Positions 26,086 to 35,705 of a stretch of 64,000 nt of DNA are shown here, piece after piece (position 1 is the stretch's first letter; every line of letters starts with the position of its first letter). Source of the DNA: Chitinispirillales bacterium ANBcel5 (GTDB lineage Bacteria > Fibrobacterota > Chitinivibrionia > Chitinivibrionales > Chitinispirillaceae); NCBI GenBank assembly GCA_029688955.1, contig JARUKZ010000021.1, positions 1 to 64,000 of the forward strand. The letters are read 5' to 3'. The position numbers and the translations under genes were made by a program. The notes beneath the pieces were generated by a model. That model worked only from the letters and a program-made list of their open reading frames with translations. It ran no database searches and was not told the DNA's origin.

Positions 26086-27381
26086 ATGGTTAAGGTTTTA
26101 GTGGTAATCATAACTTTTGCCTGGTCTAAGGGATATTCAGATCCTATTCCAATTAATGCGTTTCTGTCTACAGTAAGAAATGATTATAACCTTGAATCTC
26201 AAAAAGAAGGAATATCGTTTCTGGAAAGCTCGCCAGTTAGGGCCTCTATACTGGATAACGTTGAGTTTAGAATAGATGACAGGGCACTTTTTTCTGATCA
26301 GAAATCATTTCCTGAACGGCTGCGTTATTCTTTACGATTAAGACCTACAGGAATCCGTAATGCATTTGCTGCACGCCAAGTACATAATACACTGCTTGAT
26401 TACAATGTTCACAGAAAGAAAATAGTTGTTAACCAATTATTAAAAGAAAGATATATGCTTATTTTTGAGCTTCTGTATCAAAGAGCTCGCCTTGAAAACT
26501 ATCTGAGATTATCAGATCTATATCAGGACAGAATTCGAATTCTTAAAAGAAAAATTAATTACATAGATTTTGACTATAACGCTCTTATAAAATCTGAAAG
26601 AGAGTATACAGATGTACAATTATCTATCGTGGAGCAGCGCAGTAAAATAGAACTAATAGAGAACAAAATTCGCAACCTTTTCCCGGGTGCGATTCAAATT
26701 GAGTTTGATACCACTAATATAGTAAGTATCGAAACAGTGTACGAAATGATGAGCGGATCTTCTATTCACATTGATTCCACTAATATGTATCTTATGGAAA
26801 GTAGATTAAAACTTCGCTCTGAGGAAAACAGGTATCGTTATGAAAGTGGATCAAACAAGCCACATATACGATTCATTGAATTTACCTTTGCCCAGGATCA
26901 CTTTCATGATCAATTAGATAACAGAAGGGCAGATCAAACATATGATTTCTCTAACGCATTTCAACTTGAAGTTGGCCTATCCTTTCCTACCGGAGGGCCA
27001 AACAGATTAACTGAAAATCGAAGAAAAATGGCACTAATCAGTGAAAGAAACCGGTATGGAGAGATTAAAAAAGCTCTTGAAGACAGGGTCTCGGACTTGA
27101 AAGCAGATGTAAAATCTCTCTTGGCTCAGTATACTATTCTCACAAGGAGAAACGAGGAAATAGCAGCCGAATCATCTCTAAGGCATTTTACGCGTTTTGA
27201 GGGTGAGAATCCTATATATCTGCTACAAATTAAGGAAAGCATAATTAAGAATGAAATACAAGTAGAAAATTTAAAGTATCGTATCTTTAAAATGTTTATC
27301 GAAACTATGGACCTTACCGGTAAACTTTCTGAAAAACCATTGAGAAATGTAATTTCTGTAAACCAGGAGCTGATACCATGA
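26086..27381 (+). CDS. TolC-like outer-membrane efflux protein
   Basis: A 431-residue protein is predicted from the ATG at 26086, which has AGGAAAG just upstream. The frame is open 39 bases further to a GTG that overlaps the adaptor gene. A signal peptide (VKVLVVIITFAW) starts the protein. Long alpha-helical stretches (~110-200 and ~310-420) with heptad-like spacing and a late beta-rich segment suggest a TolC-like barrel and tunnel. It follows the HlyD-type gene. The identity is inferred from shape and context, not a signature. Confidence 0.6.
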   Translation: MVKVLVVIITFAWSKGYSDPIPINAFLSTVRNDYNLESQKEGISFLESSPVRASILDNVEFRIDDRALFSDQKSFPERLRYSLRLRPTGIRNAFAARQVHNTLLDYNVHRKKIVVNQLLKERYMLIFELLYQRARLENYLRLSDLYQDRIRILKRKINYIDFDYNALIKSEREYTDVQLSIVEQRSKIELIENKIRNLFPGAIQIEFDTTNIVSIETVYEMMSGSSIHIDSTNMYLMESRLKLRSEENRYRYESGSNKPHIRFIEFTFAQDHFHDQLDNRRADQTYDFSNAFQLEVGLSFPTGGPNRLTENRRKMALISERNRYGEIKKALEDRVSDLKADVKSLLAQYTILTRRNEEIAAESSLRHFTRFEGENPIYLLQIKESIIKNEIQVENLKYRIFKMFIETMDLTGKLSEKPLRNVISVNQELIP

Positions 27382-28175
27382 ATCAGGATCCAATTGCTCC
27401 GGTATTGTGCAGATATGAGCTTAAGTTTGTTATACATGAATCTCTGATAGAGCCTATCTCCAGGTTTGTTTCATGTTATTGTTCTTTGGATAAGTATTCG
27501 GAGATAAAAAGCGATAATTTTTACATGATTAACAGCTTGTACCTGGATACGCCCGATTACCTGTTTTTAAGACGTAGAATAGCCGATGAAGACGGCAGAT
27601 ATAATATGAGAGTAAGAATGTACTCCGAAGACCCTGCAGACTTAAATTTTCTTGAAATTAAATACAAAACCGGAAGTATTTTGAAAAAAATCAGAGCAAA
27701 AATACATGGCAACGACTGGCCAGCCGTAATTCTTGATCCTTCGTATGAACCGGATCTGGCACTTGGAATACAGGAATCGGAAAACGCGGATAAATTTATA
27801 CGCCTTGCTATAACAAACAATATAGAACCTAAAGTGATCATAAGATACAGAAGAAAAGCCTATATTTCAGACTATGATGACTATGCCAGAGTGACTTTTG
27901 ATAGAGAAATACGTTGTGCTGTTCCTCATAACTGGGGTACCGTACCTCAACCCGGTTCACTTCATTACCTAGATCATGAAAATCTTTTTGCAGATGATTC
28001 TAATGTCGTTCTTGAGCTGAAGTGTTATACTAACAGTGTACCACTGTGGATGATCGACCTTATAAGAACATTTGATCTCCACAGATGCAGTTTTTCAAAG
28101 TACCTTTCCGGTATCAGGGAAGCAAATACATTGATTGATTATGACTGTAATGATAGAAAATCTATTTTAGTGTAA
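27378..28175 (+). CDS. VTC-domain protein
   Basis: The 265-residue protein has the VTC fold pattern: CRYELKFVI at the N-terminus (~11-19), FYMINSLYLDTPD (~49-61), basic RRRI and NMRVRMYS strands, FLEIKYKTG (~93-101), and an acidic late strand ending VVLELKCY. VTC domains make polyphosphate from ATP in yeast. In bacteria they are often linked to DUF4956. It overlaps the TolC-like gene by four bases (ATGA), so they are translationally coupled. Confidence 0.83.
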   Translation: MNQDPIAPVLCRYELKFVIHESLIEPISRFVSCYCSLDKYSEIKSDNFYMINSLYLDTPDYLFLRRRIADEDGRYNMRVRMYSEDPADLNFLEIKYKTGSILKKIRAKIHGNDWPAVILDPSYEPDLALGIQESENADKFIRLAITNNIEPKVIIRYRRKAYISDYDDYARVTFDREIRCAVPHNWGTVPQPGSLHYLDHENLFADDSNVVLELKCYTNSVPLWMIDLIRTFDLHRCSFSKYLSGIREANTLIDYDCNDRKSILV

Positions 28176-28192
28176 AGAGAGGAGGGTGCCTT

Positions 28193-29968
28193 GTGGGGTT
28201 GAAAAAATCAGATAATTTAATTGTTAGCTTTCTGTTTTGCTTCCTGTTGGTATTTGCGGCTTCCGGCGCAAACGTTATTGTTTCAGAAATTCACTATCAC
28301 CCACTTGAAGGTGATCCTGATGTAGACAGAAATGATTATGAGTTCATAGAAATCTACAATCGAGGTTCATCACCAATATGTCTTACCGGGGTTGCTTTTA
28401 CCGATGGGATCGGAGGGGGATTTCAGGAAGGAGACACTCTCCACCCTGAGGAGTTTCGTGTTCTTGCAAGTGATTTAGATCTGTTTAGAGAACGCTATGG
28501 TTTCGATGCTGACGGTGTCTTTGAGAGACGGTTAAGTAACAGTGGTGAGCGGGTAACACTGGAAGATACCCTGAGAGGTGAAGAACTTTTTTCCGTCAGA
28601 TACAGAACACACCATCCCTGGCCTGTAATTGCAGATGGTTCAGGACACTCGCTGGTTCCTGTAAATATGTACTCCGAAGAAGATCCCGATGATCCCTTAT
28701 GGTGGAGGGCATCAGCAGAGGTACATGGATCACCGGGAAGAGAAGATCCTGAAGCCATGCAGATTGACCCTATTTACATTAATGAGGTTCTTGCCACTAC
28801 TAGTTATCCTGAAGTGGATTGGGTGGAGATCTATAACCCCAATGAATTTCCTGTGGATATAAGCTACTGGTTTATTACTGATCAAAAACGCAGGCCCAGG
28901 CGGTATCAGATTCCCGCAGGTACAATCATTGAGGCCCATGGCTACATGATTTTTGATGAATATGATTTTGAAGACGGTGCAGATCCATTCGCTTATAGCA
29001 GAAATGGTGAAGAACCCTATATCTTTTCCGGAAATGAAGCCGGTGAGCTTACAGGCTACAGCCATGGCTTTGAATATGGACCTATTGAGGAGTTTGTTAC
29101 CTACGGACGTTATGTTACTTCCACAGGACAAGAGCACTTTGTACCTATGGCTGAACCTACTCCAGGAGCCCCAAACAGTGCCCCAAGAAGCGGCCCTCTT
29201 GTTATCACCGAACTCCACTACCAGACACAGGCAGGTGTGCGCTATATTGAGATCAGGAATATTAGCAATGAAGCTGTGCGATTGTATAATCCCGATAGTC
29301 CCGAAGACACCTGGCGGGTAAGCGGGGTAGGGAGTTTTGAATTTCCTGATATGACGGTTGCTTCAATAGGGCAGATTATTTATCTGGTAGATGAGGTGGT
29401 TGATACCACTACCTTTAGAGTGCTTTATAATATTCCCGATGATGCTATGGTGTTCAATTTTGAAGGAACACTTTCCAGAAATGGAGAACTAATACGTATA
29501 AGAAAGCCGATAGAGAATGATGATGGTGATGTTTATCGTCAGCTGATAGATGCTGTAGACTACCAAACAGAGGACCCCTGGCCGGTAGTCGAGGACAACT
29601 GGTCAATAGTTCGAATCGATCCTACAGCCTATGGTAATGACCCAATAAACTGGGAAGCCAGGCCTGGTCGGGGCAGCTCTGCTTCTGTTGCACGCAGAAA
29701 CGTCTTCTCCGGCGCAAGTATGTTAGGAGCTATTCGTAACGGGACTGATTTAAGGGTAAGCTTTTCGGTAAAATCGGGTGAGGAGCTGCGCTTTAATCTG
29801 TACGATCTTCGTGGTCGGTTAGTGTTTAGCAGGGACAAGCAATTTTTTGATAAGGGTAACCACGTTGTGGATATGAATTTGGATATTCTGAGTTCTGGTA
29901 AGCATGTATTGGAGATGGTAAATGCTAGAGGTAAGAGTTATGAGATCGGGGTAGGAGTTGTGAAGTAG
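28193..29968 (+). CDS. Secreted protein with three lamin-tail-like domains and a sorting-type tail
   Basis: The 591-residue protein has a signal peptide (~10-28) and three lamin-tail-like modules near 30-130, 190-260 and 330-410 (VIVSEIHYHP, YINEVLATT, VITELHYQT). The end has VYDLRGR-like and KHVLEMVNARGKS motifs, close to a Por/T9SS type A sorting domain. It lacks a CotH kinase motif, although LTD and CotH are often linked with VTC genes. The start GTG follows GAGGAGGG. It is the last gene of the five-gene operon. Confidence 0.82.
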   Translation: MGLKKSDNLIVSFLFCFLLVFAASGANVIVSEIHYHPLEGDPDVDRNDYEFIEIYNRGSSPICLTGVAFTDGIGGGFQEGDTLHPEEFRVLASDLDLFRERYGFDADGVFERRLSNSGERVTLEDTLRGEELFSVRYRTHHPWPVIADGSGHSLVPVNMYSEEDPDDPLWWRASAEVHGSPGREDPEAMQIDPIYINEVLATTSYPEVDWVEIYNPNEFPVDISYWFITDQKRRPRRYQIPAGTIIEAHGYMIFDEYDFEDGADPFAYSRNGEEPYIFSGNEAGELTGYSHGFEYGPIEEFVTYGRYVTSTGQEHFVPMAEPTPGAPNSAPRSGPLVITELHYQTQAGVRYIEIRNISNEAVRLYNPDSPEDTWRVSGVGSFEFPDMTVASIGQIIYLVDEVVDTTTFRVLYNIPDDAMVFNFEGTLSRNGELIRIRKPIENDDGDVYRQLIDAVDYQTEDPWPVVEDNWSIVRIDPTAYGNDPINWEARPGRGSSASVARRNVFSGASMLGAIRNGTDLRVSFSVKSGEELRFNLYDLRGRLVFSRDKQFFDKGNHVVDMNLDILSSGKHVLEMVNARGKSYEIGVGVVK

Positions 29969-29981
29969 GGTCCTTTTGGTG

Positions 29982-30014
29982 CCCCGGGGGTGAATTAATG
30001 CCTTCGGGGTTTTT
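29982..30014 (+). terminator. Terminator built from a repeat-family copy
   Basis: A hairpin (29982-29990 with 30001-30009, two G-T pairs) is followed by five Ts. Read on the minus strand, the left arm plus loop resembles the 24-bp repeat (TTAATTCACCCCCGGGG compared with TTAAGTCACGCCCGGGG). The terminator may therefore have been recruited from the repeat family. Confidence 0.7.
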
Positions 30015-30048
30015 ACTGTTTTTACCAAGCTGTTTCAATTTTTTTATT

Positions 30049-30070
30049 CTCCCCAGGCGTGACTTAATTC
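30049..30070 (-). repeat. Single copy of the 24-bp repeat family
   Basis: On the minus strand the sequence reads GAATTAAGTCACGCCTGGGG. This matches the array unit (TTAAGTCACGCCTGGGG) at 17 positions. It lies about 180 bases beyond the 3' end of the RAYT gene, in the same orientation. Confidence 0.75.
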
Positions 30071-30246
30071 TTGAGAAAAAAAATGGGGTACGAATGCCAA
30101 TTTTTGCATAGGTTACAATATTTTTAAGGAAAACTTTTTTGGAGAGGGATTTTTTTCATAAAAGATTTTTAAGATGTCAGCAAAAAAATAATGAGGCATG
30201 TATACCTTAGATTTTATCAATAAGGGTGGAGTACCAGACTCTAAGA

Positions 30247-31263
30247 TTAGATTACAATAGCGGTTTCTATGGGACCTGCTCGGACCTCTATATTACATAA
30301 TTTGCTCACAATGGCATCTTTTTTATCGTTGCCATTGGCTTTCCATACCAATTTGGAAACAGAAGAGCTGCTTACGTTCAGATAATCAGCTATAGACTTG
30401 CAAGAGAAGTCGAAAAACATCTTTCCTATATGTGCAAAAAACTGTCGAGCTTGGCTTCTTGAGTTAAGCCTACCCTTAAAAAAGAGCTCCTCATCTGAAA
30501 GTTGCATACAATTCTCTATGCTTTTCCTTAACAATTCTAAACTCATGTTTCCGTTTGCATGTCTGGCTAGTCGCAACTTTCTCAGTCGATCTTTTTTTAA
30601 TACAGATTGAATGAATTGTGAATCTCCAATGATCCAGGGAAGAGCATTCGAAAAGGATTGTTTACCATTGTTTGCTTCTCTAAGCAGTTTTATAAATTGA
30701 TTACTGCCCGTCGTATTCTGAGTGGATGTAATAAAACTTTCATAGGCTTCTGTTTTGTTAGGTTCACTAAAATAGCTTAAAACTTTGTCTTTATTGATTA
30801 AGGGCTCAGATTTGTTGCCCAGAATATCGCCATGCCCGCTCCACTTATAGGTGTTTAGCCTCTCAAGACTGCATTCTCCTGATCGTACCGGATTGAGGTG
30901 GATGTGTCTGATAAGCTCTTTAAGGTTGTTCTCCTGCACGATCACAGAGGAAAAACGGGTTTTTAGAACAACACCTTCTCGTTTATTTATTCGGTTATAA
31001 TTTTTAGCTAAAACGGTATTTAGCCTATGCATGAAAGTAGAAATAGAGAAGTGGCTTGATAATAAAACCAGGTGATAGTGGTTATCTACAATAGACCAAC
31101 TGAATAAGCTGTAAGAATATTTTTGCAAATTTTTTCTTAGTTCCTGGAGAAAAAAATCTCTGAAAGTTTCATCCCCAAAAACCCTTAACTCAGGAAGGCA
31201 CCTTGTGGTGACTTCATAGATAACATCCTGGGCAATAACTCGGGGCTTGGTGCACATAAGCAT
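30247..31263 (-). CDS. REP-associated tyrosine transposase (RAYT, Y1 family)
   Basis: The 338-residue protein has the Y1 HUH motif DNHYHLVLL (His 62 and 64), a likely catalytic Tyr in AKNYNRINKREG (~89), and RHIHLNPVRSGE, a RAYT hallmark, then YKWSGH. The C-terminus has a helix-turn-helix (SIADYLNVSSSSVSKLV). RAYTs cut single-stranded REP-like palindromes and are linked to their spread. Here repeat-family copies lie on both sides (30049-30070 and 31383-31400). It is intact, so the element may still be active. Confidence 0.87.
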   Translation of the reverse strand: MLMCTKPRVIAQDVIYEVTTRCLPELRVFGDETFRDFFLQELRKNLQKYSYSLFSWSIVDNHYHLVLLSSHFSISTFMHRLNTVLAKNYNRINKREGVVLKTRFSSVIVQENNLKELIRHIHLNPVRSGECSLERLNTYKWSGHGDILGNKSEPLINKDKVLSYFSEPNKTEAYESFITSTQNTTGSNQFIKLLREANNGKQSFSNALPWIIGDSQFIQSVLKKDRLRKLRLARHANGNMSLELLRKSIENCMQLSDEELFFKGRLNSRSQARQFFAHIGKMFFDFSCKSIADYLNVSSSSVSKLVWKANGNDKKDAIVSKLCNIEVRAGPIETAIVI

Positions 31264-31382
31264 ACCTTATTTCAGTGTAGGGGAGAGATATAGAAGGTAC
31301 AGAAGCAAATATCGGGCCCATGACAGGTGGTGTTAGAATGATAAAGAAAGCCCGGGGCATTTAAAAGATCCTTTCAACGGGC

Positions 31383-31400
31383 ATAAAGTCATCCCCGGGG
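31383..31400 (+). repeat. Repeat-family copy upstream of the RAYT gene
   Basis: ATAAAGTCATCCCCGGGG resembles the array unit TTAAGTCATGCCCGGGG. It is opposite in orientation to the 30049 copy, so the RAYT gene is flanked by inverted copies. Confidence 0.55.
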
Positions 31401-31500
31401 ACCACCCCAAAAACACTCACCCTCAATCCAAACTAAAACCAAAACAATTTCCTACCTTATCCGTAATACCTATTCATTATATATAGTATATTATCTCTCT

Positions 31501-32595
31501 ATGCATTTAAGTTACTTAAGACTAAATAACTTCAGAAACTATCCCTTTCTGGAATTAGAGATACCTCAAACAGGAGCCCTTCTGGAAGGGCCAAATGGCG
31601 CAGGAAAAACTAATCTCCTAGAAAGTATACATCTGTTATGCATCGGAAAATCCCAAAGAAAAGCAAAGCGTAGCGCTATGATCAAACACGGGCAAAATGA
31701 AGCTTTCATAGAAGGGGTATTCCAGTATCCAGATTCAGACTCAGTTAAGGCTTCTCTGGGCTTTGGACGTGATAAAAGAGTCTCTATGATCATTAATGAG
31801 TGTACTGTTAACAGCTTCTCGCAGTGGTTTGGTCAAAGGCCTGTTATTTCGTTTGGAATTAATGATCTGGAAATAGCATATGGCGCACCTGAAAACAGGC
31901 GCAGATTTATTGATATGCTGATCTCACAGCTCGACAGGGACTACTTTCAGGCCCTTGGGATCTACAAACACTCTATGCTTTGCAGAAACAGCCTGATGAG
32001 AGAAACAACCGATCCTATTCAGTATGAAATTTACGAGCAAAGGATGGCTGAGAGTGCAGCCGTAATGGTTTTTAAACGTAAGGAAATAGTAGATCAGCTA
32101 AATGAATTGGTGTGCTCTTTTTACAGGGAAATTAGTGATGATAAAGAGTGTGCGGAGCTTATATATCAACCTTCTGCAGGTAGCGAATATAGTAGAATAG
32201 ATGAGTGGAAAAATGTATTTTATGAGGCTCTGGCAGCGCGCAGGAAAAAGGATATAGAGGCAGGGTTTACCTGCACAGGGCCTCATAGAGATGAACTGGT
32301 ATTTCTCCTTGATAAAAAAGTTGCCAAAGTATTTGGATCACAGGGACAATGTCGCTCCTTTGTTCTCTCGCTGAAGCTTGGTTCTATACTTTTAATAGAG
32401 CGTTACAGAAATCAGGGGATGATTTTTCTAATAGATGATGCACTGTCAGAACTTGATAACAAGAGAACTTCTAGAGTTTACCCGCTCTTAGAGGATAAGG
32501 GGCAGGTCTTCATTGCAACACCTTCACTTGATGTCCCTCTCAATGGTCCGGTTTTACACTGTAGGGTTTGTGATGGAAAGGTTAGTGTGCAGTGA
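31501..32595 (+). CDS. recF: DNA replication and repair protein RecF
   Basis: RecF helps load RecA at DNA gaps. The 364-residue protein has a Walker A motif GPNGAGKT (30-37) and an SMC-like architecture, with the late FLIDDALSELD (Walker B) near residue 310. There is no clear ribosome-binding site; an AT-rich TATAGTATATTA lies just upstream of the ATG, so the transcript might be leaderless. The stop overlaps the next gene by four bases. Confidence 0.93.
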   Translation: MHLSYLRLNNFRNYPFLELEIPQTGALLEGPNGAGKTNLLESIHLLCIGKSQRKAKRSAMIKHGQNEAFIEGVFQYPDSDSVKASLGFGRDKRVSMIINECTVNSFSQWFGQRPVISFGINDLEIAYGAPENRRRFIDMLISQLDRDYFQALGIYKHSMLCRNSLMRETTDPIQYEIYEQRMAESAAVMVFKRKEIVDQLNELVCSFYREISDDKECAELIYQPSAGSEYSRIDEWKNVFYEALAARRKKDIEAGFTCTGPHRDELVFLLDKKVAKVFGSQGQCRSFVLSLKLGSILLIERYRNQGMIFLIDDALSELDNKRTSRVYPLLEDKGQVFIATPSLDVPLNGPVLHCRVCDGKVSVQ

Positions 32596-32885
32596 AAAAA
32601 AGAAAAGAACTGGAACAACTGGGAAATATTCTTGGTTCTTTTTTAAAAGAAAAAGGGTATGCTACTATATGCGCAGAGTATGATGTTGTGGCGAGGTGGA
32701 ATAGTATTGTTGGTGAACGCATAGCGGCCCAAACTGAATGCTGCCGCGCAGAAGAAGGTAAATTATATGTTAAAGTATCCTGTGCTGCCTGGAGACAGGA
32801 GCTTACATATATGAAAAAAAATCTTATTAAAACAATCCGGAAAGATACCGGATGCAAAACAATTTGCGATATAATTTTCTATTAA
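32592..32885 (+). CDS. DciA-like protein (DUF721)
   Basis: The 97-residue protein begins with GTG and overlaps recF by four bases. It has the DUF721 pattern: an N-terminal helix pair (LEQLGNILGSFLKEKG), VVARWNSIVGERIA and YVKVSCAAWRQEL. DciA-family proteins help load the replicative helicase. Its place between recF and gyrB fits a replication operon. Too short for a clear domain border beyond these. Confidence 0.82.
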   Translation: MKKRKELEQLGNILGSFLKEKGYATICAEYDVVARWNSIVGERIAAQTECCRAEEGKLYVKVSCAAWRQELTYMKKNLIKTIRKDTGCKTICDIIFY

Positions 32886-32940
32886 GTGGGGATTATCGAC
32901 TTACAGCCATTAGTATGGCACTGTCTGTTTTATCCTGTAA

Positions 32941-34875
<1,935 letters not shown>

Positions 34876-34905
34876 AATTGTTTTATTCAGGGTGGAAAAT
34901 TACTA

Positions 34906-35694
34906 ATGAAAAATGTGCTACTTACAAATGATGACGGATATTTTGCTCCCGGTATCAGAGCTCTTCAAGAAGAATTGAGAGCTCACTACAATGTTGTAGT
35001 AGTTGCTCCCGAAAAGGAGCAAAGCGGAGTAGGGCATGCCTTCACATTCCATAACCCTCTTCATTACAGAAAATTTGGTGAAGAAGAAGGTGCGGAGGGG
35101 TTTTCTGTAAGTGGGTCACCGGCTGACTGTGTCAAATTTTCATTAAGTTATCTGCTTTCTTCAAAACCAGATATCATTGTCTCAGGAATGAATATTGGAG
35201 AAAATTCCGGTCTCTCTGCCTTCTATTCAGGCACCGTTGCAGCTGCACGGGAAGGTGCATTTTGGGGAATACCAAGCTTTGCCTTCTCTTTGTGTTCGCA
35301 AGCCAAAGAGTATGCTAAAGAGTATGCTAAAATGGTACCTTCAATAATAAACAAAGTATTAGATTCAGAACACCAGCAAATACCTTTGGATACAAAGGTG
35401 TTTTATAATGTGAATTTCCCCCCTTGCTCCCCGACTGAGATTAAGGGGACAAGGGTAACTTACCAGAGTATGGCTTTCTTTGATGACAGGTATGAAAAAG
35501 TTGAAGTCCTGACTCATCATACCAAAGAAGGTTATATGATTTATGGAGAAAAAAAGGATATCGAAACCTGGAATACCTATGACTCCAGGGCTCTTATGAA
35601 TAAATATATCACTATTACACCTCTAACTTTCGATTCAACAGCACATTGGTCCATGCCACATTTGCGCTGGCTCGAAGATTCCGGAAGTAAATAA
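34906..35694 (+). CDS. surE: 5'/3'-nucleotidase SurE
   Basis: SurE hydrolyses nucleoside monophosphates and is linked to stress survival. The 262-residue protein begins with the catalytic TNDDGYFAPGI (7-17), has VAPEKEQSG (~34-42) and GMNIGENSG (~98-106), all family motifs. It sits between gyrB and gyrA, 30 bases after gyrB and 11 before gyrA. This placement is unusual but the operon is tight. Confidence 0.95.
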   Translation: MKNVLLTNDDGYFAPGIRALQEELRAHYNVVVVAPEKEQSGVGHAFTFHNPLHYRKFGEEEGAEGFSVSGSPADCVKFSLSYLLSSKPDIIVSGMNIGENSGLSAFYSGTVAAAREGAFWGIPSFAFSLCSQAKEYAKEYAKMVPSIINKVLDSEHQQIPLDTKVFYNVNFPPCSPTEIKGTRVTYQSMAFFDDRYEKVEVLTHHTKEGYMIYGEKKDIETWNTYDSRALMNKYITITPLTFDSTAHWSMPHLRWLEDSGSK

Positions 35695-35705
35695 AGGGAA
35701 GAGTA

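Noticed and set aside
31440..31500. oriC next to recF
   Set aside because: Only one weak DnaA-box-like TTATCCGTA was seen, with no dnaA or dnaN nearby.
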